A DNA stretch of 64,000 nt from Punica granatum. Its lineage: Eukaryota > Streptophyta > Magnoliopsida > Myrtales > Lythraceae. The notes under the pieces were generated by a model, which worked only from the letters and a program-made list of their open reading frames with translations, made no database searches and was not told the DNA's origin. Numbering within the stretch: the stretch's first letter is position 1; every line of letters begins with the position of its first letter. The translations under genes were made by a program, and so were the position numbers. Location of the stretch: positions 19,690,274 to 19,754,273 of the forward strand of contig NC_045129.1 in the NCBI RefSeq assembly GCF_007655135.1, in the 5' to 3' direction. Positions 42,887 to 55,103 of this stretch are shown piece by piece.

Positions 42887-45415
42887 TCGGCGTAGACTTG
42901 ACATCGGTGGCAGTGTCTGACGTGCTTCACACAGTCTGTCTCCATGGTGGACCAATAATAGCCCAGGCGCATGATCTTCTTTGCGAGCATGAGGCCGTTC
43001 ATATGGGGTCCGCAGTTTCTCCCGTGCACCTCCTCCATGAGACGTCGTGATTCGTGTTCGTCGATGCACCGGAGGAGTGTGGAGTCGAAGGAACGGCGGT
43101 AGAGTATCTCGCCGCTCAAGAAATAATGTATCGCGAGGCGTCTGAGAGTCTTCCGATCACGGCGATCGGCGAATGGGGGGTATTGGCCGGTTTGCAGAAG
43201 GTTCTTGATGTCTTCGTACCATGGCTTTGCCTCAGATGCTTCAATCGCGTTGCAATGTGCCGGTCTCTCGGCTATCTCGATCTCGAGGGGTTCGATAAGG
43301 TTTTCCCTCGTGACGCTCACCATGGAGGCGAGCGTTGCAAGCGCATCCGCGAATTGATTTGTCATGCGCGGGGTATAGGTGAACGAGACGTCCTCGAAGT
43401 TCTCAGTTAACTTCTCGAGGTACTCGTGATATGGCACTAGCTTTGCGTCCTTCGTCTTCCATTGCCCCAATGTCTGGAAGATAGTGAGCATAGAATCGCC
43501 AAACACTTCGAGCTCATTTACCTTGAAATCAATCGCCGCTTGTAGGCCGAGAATACATGCCTCGTACTCGGCCACATTGTTGGTGCACGGGAAGTCGATC
43601 TTTGCCGCTACCGGGTAATAATGTCCATCCGGGGATATCAATATTGCGCCGATTCCTGATCCCACGGATTTGACGGCACCGTCAAAGTACATCTTCCACG
43701 TCGGTTCCTCTTTCTCTTCATCCACCTGGAGGATTCCTTCGTCCGGGAAGTCCGTGTTGATCGGCATGTCGTCGTCGACCGGGAATTCTGCTAGATGGTC
43801 GGCAATCGCTTGCCCCTTGACAGATGTGCGGGGTATGTACTCTATGTCGTATTCTGTCAACTGGCAACGCCATTTTGCGATGTTCCTCATGGAGGAGGGG
43901 CTATTGAGCAAGTACCGCAAGGGGTCCGCCCTTGACAATAAGCGGATCGTGTGATAGAGCGTGTACTGTCGGAGTCTTTGCATGATCCACACCAACGCGC
44001 AACATATCTTTTCGATCTCCGGGTAATTGGATTCCCCTTCGGTGAACTTCCGGCTCAAGTAGTATATCGCCCTTTCCGTGCGCGTTGACTCGTCTTCTTG
44101 CCCCAGCATGTACCCTAAGGACTGTCGGCGCACTGTGAGGTACAAAATGAGGGGCCGGCTCGGCACGGGTGGTACTAATATTGGCGGCTGAATCTGGTAG
44201 GCCTTGATGGTGTCAAAAGCCTTTTGACACTCGTGGTCCCATTCCATCGCTGCGTTTTTGCGGAGCAAACGAAAGAGCGGTTGGCACTTATCCGTCAGGT
44301 TCGCAATGAAGCGTGAAATGTAATTCAGTCGCCCCAAGAAACCGTGCACTTCCCGGACCGTCGACGGCGGGGGAAGCTCTTTGATCGCCTTGACTTTATC
44401 CGGGTCTACCTCGATACCGCGCTCGCTGACCACGAATCCCAGTAGTTTTCCTGACCGGGCGCCGAATGTGCACTTTGTCGGATTGAGCCGGAGTTTATAT
44501 TCTTTTAGGCGGTCGAAAAGGCGTTTCAAGTTGACGAGGTGATCTTCCCCTTCTTTGGACTTGGCGATCATGTCGTCGACATACACCTCGACTCCCTTGT
44601 GCATCATGTCGTGGAATAGTGTGACCATAGCCCTCTGATAAGTTGCCCCCGCATTCTTGAGGCCGAAAGGCATAACGCGGTAGCAAAAGGTTCCCCACAT
44701 CGTGGTGAACGTTGTCTTGAGTTTGTCCTTCTCGGCCATCCGGATCTGATTGTATCCGGAGAAGCTGTCCATGAAAGAGAATTGGGCGTGGCGCGCCGTA
44801 TTGTTGACTAGGACGTCGATGTGCGGCAGGGGGAAATTGTCTTTAGGGCTGGCTTTATTGAGATCCCGGTAGTCGACGCAGACTCGGACCCTTCCGTCCT
44901 TCTTTTCCACGGGCACAATGTTCGCCACCCATTCGGAATAATTGCAGACCTCTAGGAACCCTGCGTTGATCTGTTTGACGACTTCCTCCTTGATGCGGAG
45001 GAGAAGGCTAGCCTGTTGCCGTCGTAACTGTTGCCGCTTGGGCTGGAATTTCTCTGTGTCGAGTGGTAGAAAATGCTCAACTATTGAGGGGTCTAGGCCG
45101 GGCATGTCGGCGTAAGACCAGGCGAAGACCTCTTGATATTCCTTCGGGCAGTCGATCATCCGAGTTCGCTGCGTGGGGTCGAGAGCTGTCCCAATCTTCA
45201 AGGTGCGGGGCTCTTCTTCGGTACCCACGTTGATCTCTTCCGTTGGCTCGACCGAGGTGATTTGATGATCTTCGAGGCGACGCAAACTCTCTTCTATCTC
45301 AGGCACTTGACCGTTCTCGGGGAGCCCTTCCCCAAAGTATACGGGTTGGGGCTCACCGAGTTGCTCTAGGGATAGGTTCGAACCGAAGCGTCGAGGATTT
45401 GGATTCGAGTGAAGC
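42887..45415 (-). CDS. pol: RT, RNase H, archaeal-type RNase H and integrase zinc domain of element C (open)
   Basis: This is the best-preserved pol stretch in the window, open from the splice acceptor through the integrase zinc-binding region. It includes the RT N-terminal part missing in A (about 44990-45100), CVDYRDLNKASPKDNFPLP, and YVDD at 44572-44583. The first RNase H has LYLTV in place of its first catalytic Asp. aRH is complete in its acidic residues (YFDGAV, NNVAEYEA, FGDSML, NQFADALA), and the HHCC segment (VHGRNCGPH, HCHRC) follows. The reading frame also extends 5' into the intron to an ATG at 45492, which I do not regard as the normal start. Confidence 0.85.
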
Positions 45416-45626
45416 CTGGAAATTCGAGAGAATCGTCTTAGAAAATTTATAATGTTGCGAAATAGAGAATAGGAGAGGGAGAAGAAATGCAAGGGAATTC
45501 AAAAAATGCGTGAGAGATTTCATTGATGTTGTGAATCAAAAAGCCATAATGGAAACCCTTCTCCCGTCGTGTGGCGCATGGCTATGCCGACACGCGGGGA
45601 ACATCTTATACATAGATAAGCCTTAC
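45416..45626 (-). other. Intron between protease and RT, element C (211 nt)
   Basis: Donor GACGT|GTAAGGC, acceptor TTTCCAG|GCTTC. Splicing removes the TAA of GTG-TAA and joins GAC-GT to G-CTT in frame. A GCCAT...ATGGC inverted repeat lies inside, as in A. Confidence 0.8.
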
Positions 45627-46773
45627 ACGTCGGCAATCACAACCGAGTAGCGCGGGACTGAGGTCCAGTTGTCCAGCTCCTCATTTTCCTGCGCCAAGCG
45701 GATGTGAACCCCTGAAGGAATCTCCTCGGTGACGGCGTACACGGCTGACGGAGTGGCAGGAGTGTCGTCAGAGTCTGAGGAAGGGCCGTCAAGGGTGCCT
45801 CCTATGATGCGTGAAGGCCCGGGAAAGAAACGAGATAGTGGGGGGACTGAAGTGCCCCTGTTGAGTCTCCCATAGAATGCGGCGAGGCGATGAAGGTGGT
45901 TGCCCTTGCGGGCCTCGATGATCTCATGACAGGAGGGGCGAAAGCCGAGTCCCCTCCTATGTTTGTACTCCTTGACCTCAATAGGGCGGTTGATCCCTTG
46001 TCCGCGTGCCCCAAGGCCTGTGCCGGGGATATAGTTATTGCGCAAGAGAAACTTCCCTATCATGCGGTTGGCGCGGGACGGTCCGCTCTCTCCGTAGTCT
46101 CGAATGACGGAGATGGTCTCGAACGAGTGGAACAGGAGGTTTTCGTCGTCCCCAACGCTGATGTAGGGCACCGCCGTCTCCTTGTAGATGGCGTAATCCT
46201 CCTCTCTTTTCACCGTGATGAGCTTCTCTTCGACGATGAACTTTAGCCGTTGGTGCAGAGAAGAGGGGACGGCGCCGGCGGAGTGGATCCAAGGCCTCTC
46301 GAGCAACAGGCTGAACGCGTTCGGGATGTCGAGCACCTGGAACGTGATGCTGAACAAGCACGGGCCAACGTCTATGAGGAGGTCGATCTCCCCGTTCACC
46401 TCCCTACGAGAGCCATCGAAGGCTCGGACCGCCGTCTTGCTTGGGCGGACTCGGTTAAGATCCACGTTCATCTGTTTGAGGGTGGTCACCGGGCAGACAT
46501 TGAGGGCGGACCCGTTGTCAATCATGACCCGGCCGATGATGTAGTTGTTGCACTTGCAGACGATGTGCAACGCCCGTGAATGTGACCAACCCTCAGACGG
46601 GAGCTCGTCGTCCGAGAACGAGATAGTGTTGGAGAAGATGGACCCGATCGTCTCCTCTATCCTGTTTGGGGGCGTTTCCTTCGGCACTTGTGCCGCGGTC
46701 AGTACCCGGAGGAGGGCCTCTCGGTGAGGTTCCGAGCCGAGGAGGAGGGCAAGCAATGAGATGTGGGCTGGGA
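45627..46773 (-). pseudogene. pol: Protease and G-patch, element C
   Basis: Open from 46756. Retropepsin D-N-G-S has its Asp codon at 46517-46519 (VMIDNGSALNV). The G-patch has GTGLGARGQG and RRGLGF. It ends V-I-A-D-V at the intron donor. It is separated from gag only by a 1-nt deletion near 46773 (D has the extra A), so the polyprotein is otherwise continuous. Confidence 0.87.
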
Positions 46774-49275
46774 TTTGGCCATTTGCTCGACCACCTTGTA
46801 TTCGCTCGCCTTCACGATCTTCATGAAAGCTTCGGCTTCCTCCTCGGTCACCTTCTTGGACGGGAAAGGTGACCTTTCGGGCGTCGCCCCATCTTCAACA
46901 GCGGGCGCTTTCCCTTTGTCCTTGGCCGTCGGGTTCTCATATACCCGTCCCGAGCGTGTCAACCCCATGATACTGAATTGCTGTTCAACGTTCCCGATGC
47001 TTCCTTTGTAGGTCCAGGGGACCTTGCTGTCTGAATATGGCTCCCGAGCGGGGACGTCAACGACGAATGGGGCCGATGAGGCCACGTGTCCCGTGAACCC
47101 GACCGTGAGTTCCTCGGGAGTGTAATTGATTACAAAGGGAGGGGGTTTCTCCTGCGCTTCTTTGTCCCTCTCCGAGACGCATACAGAGATCATGTTGATG
47201 GATGATCCCGGGTTTGGCCTATGGTCCGGGAGGGGGTTGGCTTGCACATTTGGAGGTCTGACGGCGTTGAAAGTGAGTCGGTTGCTGTCGATCCTCCTCT
47301 GAATTTCGTCCCTCAGCCTCCAACAATTGTTGAGAGTGTGCCCCGGTGCGCCCTGATGATACTCGCAACGTTTGGATTGGTCCTGGATGGACGGGTCGAA
47401 GTTCGGACCCGGGGATATCGGTTGAATCTGATCTCCTGCCAAGAGTTGCCAATATATGTGAGAGAGAGGAGCAGGCAGCGGCGAGTATTGTTTGCGGGGT
47501 CGGCTCGGTGCACTGCCGGCCTGTTGACCCTGCGAAGCAAGGTTCTGTTGCGCCGGTGGAGGAGTTCTCGACACCGGGGGCCTGGGTTGAGAGGGTTGAG
47601 CGGGGGCAGGCGTAAAGTGGTCGTATGACTGTGAGGTCGTCGGCGGCGGGATCGGTGGGGTTGAATAGTAGATCGACTGAAGTTGATGCTGCGGAGGCGG
47701 GGGAAAGTAGGTAGGAGCGGTGGTCGGTGCGGTTGTGAGATTCACCGAATATTGTTGTGGCGCCTGACGCGCCGTGTTGACGGCGTTGACCGAGACCACT
47801 TTCACTCTCCTCCCGCTGGAAGATGACGGCGCCGTGGGAGCCTTCTTTGACGACTCCTCTCCTTTGTTGGTGGGGTCCTCCATTCTTCCGAGCTTGATCC
47901 CCAAATCTAGCTTTTTCCCGGCCTCGATGAGGTCGGAGAACGACGAAGTGTGCGCCAACAGGTGTGAATAGTACACTCCTCTCAGCGTGGAGTGGAACAG
48001 TTGGATCTGTTGTGCTTCGCTGATCGGGGGAATGTGCTTTGCGGCTTCGGCACGCCACTTGGCGGCATACTCCTCGAACTTTTGGCCTCGCGCCATTTCC
48101 TTCGTGCTCAGCTCCAAAAGGGTGGGAGGCGTTTCTGCGCAATACCGGTACTGGTCGGTGAACTTCCGAGAGAGATCCTCCCACGTCGGGATGTCCTCAG
48201 CCTTCAGTGACATGAACCAATCGAGGGCCGATCCCGACAGGCTATCCTGGAAGGAGTGGATGACAAATTCCTCGTATTCCCAATACTGCAGCATCATCCC
48301 TCGGTAATGGCGAAGGTGGTGGCGTGGATCCGTCGTGCCTTCATAGGTCTTGAACTCTGGAACCTTGAACTTCGGGGGCAGGCGCATACCCGGGAATAGG
48401 CTACAGTCGCCATAGCGAGCGTCGGGACGACCATCGTTCGCTTGCAGGACCCGTATCGTTTCCTCCATTCGCTTCAACCTACGCTCATGTTCGGCGTCGG
48501 CCTCAGGGAAGAAGTGTATCGGTGAGGCGAATTGGGCCGCGTGGGTCGGTGTGCCCGGTTTGTGGAAGGCGGTGTTTATAGGAGGCGGCGCCTGGTAGGA
48601 GAGGTCGGCTTGAGGCTGCAGAGGTGGATAGGGAGGAAGCTCAGTGGCTTGAAGGTGCGTCGGAGTAGGTGCGGTGGGTGCCGGAAAAACCGTCGGTGGA
48701 GGTACCGCATAGGTCATAGCCGGAGCCGGTATGGAAACTGGCGGAGGTGCAGATAAGATGTGCTCCGAGGATAGGAAGGTAGCCGGCGGAAAAGGGACTA
48801 CCGAAGGGGCCGGTGGCGGCGGGAGTTGACTGGTAAAGGGGTGAATCGTGGACGTATACAGCGTTGGCGGTGCGGGAGCCATGACATTCTCCGGGGCTTG
48901 GGTTGGTGGAGCCCACGGGGTTGGATCGACTGTTGGCCCCGGTCCCGATGGGGGTGTGGTGCTCGAAGAGGCCCGGTTCGGTCCTCTGAGCAGGGCGAGC
49001 AGCTCTGCCATGTTAGTGGCCATTTGGTTGACCGTACCCTTGAGGGCCGCGATGCGGGCTTGGTCATTCGTGGCGGTGGAAGTTGGTGAGGCCGGTGGCA
49101 GAGGCGCTCCCGACGACGCCGGGGGCGGGAGATGTGTTGGAAGGGCACTGGAATACACCGGGAGTACGCCTGCAGGAGTGAGAGGCGGCGGGGCGTGTGT
49201 CTGCGGTGGTTGAGAAAGGGTCGGGACCGAAGGGTTGACCTCTTCGGAAACATCAACGTGATCTCCTTCTGCCAT
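46774..49275 (-). pseudogene. gag: gag, nucleocapsid and linker of element C
   Basis: It starts at the ATG of MAEGDHVDV. N-terminal Pro-rich segment, NQMATNMAELLALLRG helix, Retrotrans_gag core (FQDSLSGSALDWFM, FTDQYRYC, FSDLIEAGKKLD), Pro/Gln-rich stretch and CHHC finger (CEYHQGAPGHTLNNC, about 47330-47375). The frame is open for about 835 codons up to the single deletion near 46773. Confidence 0.88.
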
Positions 49276-49592
49276 CCTGAGACGTTGACGAGTCGGGTAG
49301 CGGTGGGACGCCAGTGGTAATCACCTGCATTCCAGGGTGCATAAGACAGACACCGATAACTCGAATGATAAGTGCGGAATTAAGTAAAACGACAAAATGT
49401 ATGAGATGCATGAGCTTTCAAAACACTAATGTCATTACATTGATTTGCTCCAAGTTCCATGGTTTTACAAAATAGAACATTCGAAAGAAAAGAAAGGAAC
49501 ATAAACGTAAAGCCGACATCCCTTTGCGCTCGGTGGCCGCTCGAAAGTGGCGTGGGTCCGAGCGAGGGCAAAAATGAGTGCGCCTACTAATC
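49276..49592 (-). other. ORF1-gag spacer of element C
   Basis: Candidate acceptor AATGCAG|GTGATTAC, with AG at 49325-49326, 49 nt before the gag ATG. Sequence is conserved with D and B. Confidence 0.6.
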
Positions 49593-51091
49593 CTAAGGAT
49601 GGGCGAGGTTGCGCGCCTCTTGTGCACTCGATCCAACTCCGCGTCCAAGCGGGCCATCTCCCGGTCTAAGTGTGCGACCCGGGCGCGTGCTCGAGTCAGC
49701 TGTGTCTGAACCTCCCTATAGTCCGCGACCTCTGCGCGGGAGTCAACAAGCTCGCAACGGAGCCTATCCCGTTCCTCCCTGACGGCCCGTAGCTCCGCGT
49801 GCATGGCCGCTTGGATAAAACTCTCGGCTTCAGGGGCGAGGGTGGATGTAGCGCGGGGAGTCGGGGTGGCCTGAGGCCGTTGTGGTGGTGTCGATCCTTG
49901 CGGGTAGAACCAGGCCACGCATGCTGAGGTGGCAGAAAATGCTCGCTCCTCGTCGGTGGGGTGCTCGGGGAAGTACAGGCGCTGTATGGTGCTAGCATCC
50001 CGCTGACGGTGGATCTCCCGAATCTGTAGGAATCTATCAGGGGCCGTGGACGTGGAGTCGGCCCATTGGATGCGGAAAGGTAGGCGGTCCGCCTCGACGG
50101 GAATGTCCTGTAGGCCGCCGAGTTGTCTGATTACTCGGCCGGGAAATATGAGGGTGCTCCCCAAATGGCTGAGGAGGGGAACACCCACAATTCCGGGACA
50201 TCCCGTGATCATGGGGTCGCCGGGATTCCATCGGGCGACCCATAGGAACTGTGAGGGCGTCAGCTCGCGCCAAAAGCGCCTCCATTCCGAGAAGTTGTGC
50301 TCGGGAGGTGGGATGACCGGCGCCAAGCGTTCGATCAGCGAGCGCTCGACGGCGATGTAGGAGAACGGATGTGACGAGCAGAACGGGCGGATATGAGCTA
50401 GAAGCCAAATCTGTAGCATGTGCGGGGATCCTCTCATCCTTCCGCGCCGAACCTCCCTAACATAGTCAAGAGACCGAACGGTCTCGGCTAACAAAGCCTC
50501 CACATAACTATGGCCTCCCACCGCTTGGAGGACGACTTGGGCTATAGCCCCGTCTATGAGGTTCGACGAGTACGGGAACAGGAGGGTGCCAAAGATCAAA
50601 AGCAGGAATCCATGGCAAGCATCGCCCTGATAGGAAGCCGTAGTAGGCGTCATTGCGCGGAGGAGCATCCAATCGGAGAGCCATGCAATCCGAATGCCTT
50701 GATCCCACCTTTGATGAAGCTCCTCGTGGAAGTCATGAGCGGGTATGCGGAGAAGAGTAGAGAGCTGACCCTGGACGGTTGTGAACAGGTTGGGTCTGAA
50801 TATGCCTTGGGTCGTGGGTGTGGGCCTCTGGATGAGTGCCGTGTACTCCTCGATCGTAGGAGCTAACTCTGTCCCCTGGAAGTTGAATACTGCGTGCCCG
50901 GGATCCCAAAATTCGGTGGCAGTCCTCAAGAAGATCCAGTCTACCGGAGTCTCGGTGAGCATGACCACGTCTCCGATGATGTCCTGGATGAATGCGTGGT
51001 CCACCAGTCGGAGAGTCCTCCAGATGCGCATGATGTCTTGCCTTGGCGGCGTGATTGCTTCGAGCCTAAGACCGGGAGCCGGGCGGTCCAT
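49418..51091 (-). CDS. ORF1 of element C (frame extended by a late frameshift)
   Basis: Homologue of the A ORF1, open from ATG 51091 through the coiled coil. A 1-nt deletion near 49617 bypasses the ancestral TAG (49593-49595), so the frame continues about 57 codons into the spacer (…SALRLCSFLF). The N-terminal globular domain is undamaged (FQGTELAPTIEEY, DACHGFLLLIFG). Confidence 0.83.
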   Translation of the reverse strand: MDRPAPGLRLEAITPPRQDIMRIWRTLRLVDHAFIQDIIGDVVMLTETPVDWIFLRTATEFWDPGHAVFNFQGTELAPTIEEYTALIQRPTPTTQGIFRPNLFTTVQGQLSTLLRIPAHDFHEELHQRWDQGIRIAWLSDWMLLRAMTPTTASYQGDACHGFLLLIFGTLLFPYSSNLIDGAIAQVVLQAVGGHSYVEALLAETVRSLDYVREVRRGRMRGSPHMLQIWLLAHIRPFCSSHPFSYIAVERSLIERLAPVIPPPEHNFSEWRRFWRELTPSQFLWVARWNPGDPMITGCPGIVGVPLLSHLGSTLIFPGRVIRQLGGLQDIPVEADRLPFRIQWADSTSTAPDRFLQIREIHRQRDASTIQRLYFPEHPTDEERAFSATSACVAWFYPQGSTPPQRPQATPTPRATSTLAPEAESFIQAAMHAELRAVREERDRLRCELVDSRAEVADYREVQTQLTRARARVAHLDREMARLDAELDRVHKRRATSPILRISRRTHFCPRSDPRHFRAATERKGMSALRLCSFLFFRMFYFVKPWNLEQINVMTLVF

Positions 51092-51683
51092 CCTTACCTA
51101 GATGGAGGAGATGCCGGCTTAACGTTTTTAGAATCAAATCAATGTAATGTCCTAAGTCTTTTTCGAAAGAATGTATGCAATGCGGAAAGATAAACTATAG
51201 TTGTGTTCTTTACAATATACATCGCTCTTTCTTACAAAAACAACAAAAATGCCCGTCCTAAAAAAAACTACGGGCCGACTCAAGGACTCGACTTTGGGTC
51301 GGTTGACGGCATGGAGGTAAAAATTGGTCCAGCATGACGGTCCCTGTTTATGCATGGTTTTCGGTGCTACTGGGAGAACCGCTAACTAGGGATGGGGGCT
51401 CCCGACTCAAGGGTGTGAATTCCTTGAAATCGAGCGAGGATCTTTGGGGGCCGGTTCGGTGGCATAGCCGACTCCATCCGTTCCCTTACTCGGAACCTCT
51501 GACTAACCTAACTTCCTATATTGGGGCCCGCGGGATGTCGGACGAGGTACCTAAGAGACTAGTATGATATGCAATGCATGTGCGGAAAATAAAAGTGCGT
51601 AAAATAGATAAGCGGGAAATGCGGAAAGCGGTAAATAGACAAGCAAACAAAACAAGCGGGAACGAGCCCGAACCCTCTAAGTG
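51092..51683 (-). other. Leader of element C
   Basis: Donor-like AG|GTAAGG at 51092-51099 before ORF1; CCGAC...GTCGG stem-loop at 51275-51302. Nearly identical to the D leader. Confidence 0.7.
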
Positions 51684-51725
51684 TCCCCAGTGGAGTCGCC
51701 AAGCTGTGCGCACCCGAATTTAATC
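51684..51725 (-). repeat. PBS (51684-51701) and 21-bp remnant of the C 5' LTR, fused to D
   Basis: TGTGCGCACCCGAATTTAATC is all that is left of the 5' LTR. From 51726 the sequence is the protease of D (GTGATGAGCTTCTC, as at 46217). One base (C) at the joint fits both sides. Confidence 0.9.
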
Positions 51726-52430
51726 GTGATGAGCTTCTCTTCGACGATGAACTTTAGCCGTTGGTGCAGAGAAGAGGGGACGACGCCGGCCGAGTGGATC
51801 CAAGGCCTCTCGAGCAACAGGCTGAACGCGTTCGGGATGTCGAGCACCTGGAACGTGATGCTGAACGAGCATGGGCCAACGTCTATGAGGAGGTCGATCT
51901 CCCCGTTCACCTCCCTGCGAGAGCCATCGAAGGCTCGGACCGCCGTCTTGCTTGGGCGGACTCGGTTAAGATCCACGTTCATCTGTTTGAGGGTGGTCAC
52001 TGGGCAGACATTGAGGGCGGACCCGTTGTCAATCATGACCCGGCCGATGATGTAGTTGTTGCACTTGCAGACGATGTGCAACGCCCGTGAATGTGACCAA
52101 CCCTCAGACGGGAGCTCGTCGTCCGAGAACGAGATAGTGTTGGAGAAGATGGACCCGATCGTCTCCTCTATCCTGTTTGGGGGCGTTTCCTTCGGCACTT
52201 GTGCCGCGGTCAGTACCCGGAGGAGGGCCTCTCGATGAGGTTCCGAGCCGAGGAGGAGGGCAAGCAATGAGATGTGGGCTGAGGATTTGGCCATTTGCTC
52301 GACCACCTTGTATTCGCTCGCCTTCACGATCTTCATGAAAGCTACGGCTTCCTCCTCGGTCACCTTCTTGGACGGGAAAGGTGACCTTTCGGGCGTCGCC
52401 CCATCTTCAACAGCGGGCGCTTTCCCTTTG
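51726..52430 (-). pseudogene. pol: Truncated protease of element D
   Basis: Contains VMIDNGSALNV (Asp codon 52028-52030) and ends at the LTR-remnant junction before the G-patch. The frame starts after a 2-nt deletion near 52431 relative to C. Confidence 0.87.
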
Positions 52431-54784
52431 CTTGGCCGTCGGGTTCTCATATACCCGTCCCGAGCGTGTCAACCCCATGATACTGAATTGCTGTTCAACG
52501 TTCCCGATGCTTCCTTTGTAGGTCCAGGGGACCTTGCTGTCTGAATATGGCTCCCGAGCGGGGACGTCAACGACGAATGGGGCCGATGAGGCCACGTGTC
52601 CCGTGAACCCGACCGTGAGTTCCTCGGGAGTGTAATTGATTACAAAGGGAGGGGGTTTCTCCTGCGCTTCTTTGTCCCTCTCCGAGACGCATACAGAGAT
52701 CATGTTGATGGATGATCCCGGGTTCGGCCTATGGTCCGGGAGGGGGTTGGCTAGCACATTTGGAGGTCTGACGGCGTTGAAAGTGAGTCGGTTGCTGTCG
52801 ATCCTCCTCTGAATTTCGTCCCTCAGCCTCCAACAATTGTTGAGAGTGTGCCCCGGTGCGCCCTGATGATACTCGCAACGTTTGGATTGGTCCTGGATGG
52901 ACGGGTCGAAGTTCGGACCCGGGGATATCGGTTGAATCTGATCTCCTGCCAAGAGTTGCCGATATATGTGAGAGAGAGGAGCAAGCAGCGGCGAGTATGG
53001 TTTGCGGGGTCGGCTCGGTGCACCGCCGGCCTGTTGACCCTGCGAAGCAAGGTTCTGTTGCGTCGGTGGAGAAGTTCTCGACACCGGGGGCCTGGGTTGA
53101 GAGGGTTGAGCGGGGGCAGGCGTAAAGTGGTCGTATGACTGTGAGGTCGTCGGCGGCGGGATCGGTGGGGTTGAATAGTAGATCGACTGAAGTTGATGTT
53201 GCGGAGGTGGGGGAAAGTAGGTAGGAGCGGTGGTCGGTGCGGTTGTGAGATTCACCGAATATTGTTGTGGCGCCTGACGCGCCGTTTTGACGGCGTTGAC
53301 CGAGACCACTTTCGCTCTCCTCCCGCTGGAAGATGACGGCGCCGTGGGAGCCTTCTTTGACGACTCCTCTCCTTTGTTAGTGGGGTCCTCCATTCTTCCG
53401 AGCTTGATCCCCAAATCCAGCTTTTTCCCGACCTCGATGAGGTCGGAGAACGACGAAGTGTGCGCCAACAGGTGTGAATAGTACACTCCTCTCAGCGTGG
53501 AGTGGAACAGTTGGATCTGTTGTGCTTCGCTGATCGGGGGAATGTGCTTTGTGGCTTGGGCGCGCCACTTGGCGGCATACTCCTCGAACTTTTGGCCTCG
53601 TGCCATTTTCTTCGTGCTCAGCTCCAAAAGGGTGGGAGGCGTTTCTGCGCAATACCGGTACTGGTCGGTGAACTTCCGAGAGAGATCCTCCCACGTCGGG
53701 ATGTCCTCAGCCTTCAGTGACATGAACCAATCGAGGGCCGATCCCGACAGGCTATCCTGGAAGGAGTGGATGACAAATTCCTCGTATTCCCAATACTGCA
53801 GCATCTTCCCTCGGTAATGGCGAAGGTGGTGGCGTGGATCCGTCGTGCCTTCATAGGTCTTGAACTCTGGAACCTTGAACTTCGGGGGCAGGCGCATACC
53901 CGGGAATAGGCTACAGTTGCCATAGCGAGCGTCGGGACGAACATCGTTCGCTTGCAGGGCCCGTATCGTTTCCTCCATTCGATTCAACCTACGCTCCTGT
54001 TCGGCGTCGGCCTCAGGGAAGAAGTGTGTCGGTGAGGCGAATTGGGCCGCGTGGGTCGGTGTGCCCGGTTCGTGGAAGGCGGTGTTTATAGGAGGCGGCG
54101 CCTGGTAGGAGAGGTCGGCGTGAGGCTGCAGAGGCGGATAGGGAGGAAGCTCAGTGGCTTGAAGGTGCGTCGGAGCAAGTGCGGTGGGTGCCGGAAAAAC
54201 CGTCGGTGGAGGTACCGCATAGGTCATAGCCGGAGCCGGTATGGAAACTGGCGGAGGTGCAGATAAGATGTGCTCCGAGGATAGGAAGGTAGCCGGCGGA
54301 AAAGGGACTACCGAAGGGGCTGTAGCGGCGGGAGTTGACTGGTAAAGGGGTGAATCGTGGACGTATACTGCGTTGGCGGTGCGGGAGCCATGACATTCTC
54401 CGGGGCTTGGGTTGGTGGAGCCCACGAGGTTGGATCGACTGTTGGCCCCGGTCCCGATGGGGGTGTGGAGCTCGAAGAGGCCCGGTTCGGTCCTCTGAGC
54501 AGGGCGAGCAGCTCTGCCATGTTAGTGGCCATTTGGTTGACCGTACCCTCGAGGGCCGCGATGCGGGCTTGGTCATTCGTGGCGGTGGAAGTTGGTGAGG
54601 CTGGTGGCAGAGGCGCTCCCGACGACGCCGGGGGCGGGAGATGTGTTGGAAGGGCACTGGAATACACCGGGAGTACGCCTGCAGGAGTGAGAGGCGGCGG
54701 GGCGTTTGTCTGCGGTGGTTGAGAAAGGGTCGGGACCGAAGGGTTGACCTCTTCGGAAACATCAACGTGATCTCCTTCTGCCAT
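52431..54784 (-). pseudogene. gag: gag and nucleocapsid of element D (two frameshifts)
   Basis: Same domains as C. A 1-nt deletion near 54321 breaks the Pro-rich N-terminal part; the frame is then open to about 52431, covering the Retrotrans_gag core and the CHHC finger, and is lost again in the GRVYENPTAK linker. Confidence 0.88.
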
Positions 54785-55103
54785 CCAGAGACGTTGACGA
54801 GTCGGGTAGCGGTGGGACGCCAGTGGTAATCACCTGCATTCCCAGGGTGCATAAGAACAGACACCGATAACTCGAATGATAAGTGCGGAATTAAGTAAAA
54901 CGACAAAATGTATGAGATGCATGAGCTTTCAAAACACTAATGTCATTACATTGATTAGCTCCAAGTTCCATGGTTTTACAAAATAGAACATTCGAAAGAA
55001 AAGAAAGGAACATAAACGTAAAGCCGACATCCCTTTGCGCTCGGTGGCCGCTCGAAAGTGGCGTGGGTCCGAGCGAGGGCAAAAATGAGTGCGCCTACTA
55101 ATC
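54785..55103 (-). other. ORF1-gag spacer of element D
   Basis: Acceptor-like AATGCAG|GTGATTAC with AG at 54834-54835, 49 nt before the gag ATG. Confidence 0.6.

Noticed and set aside
46215..46579. Plus-strand ORFs opposite gag and protease (for example 28732-29149, 31330-31827, 46215-46579)
   Set aside because: Shadows of the minus-strand genes; they carry no domains of their own.
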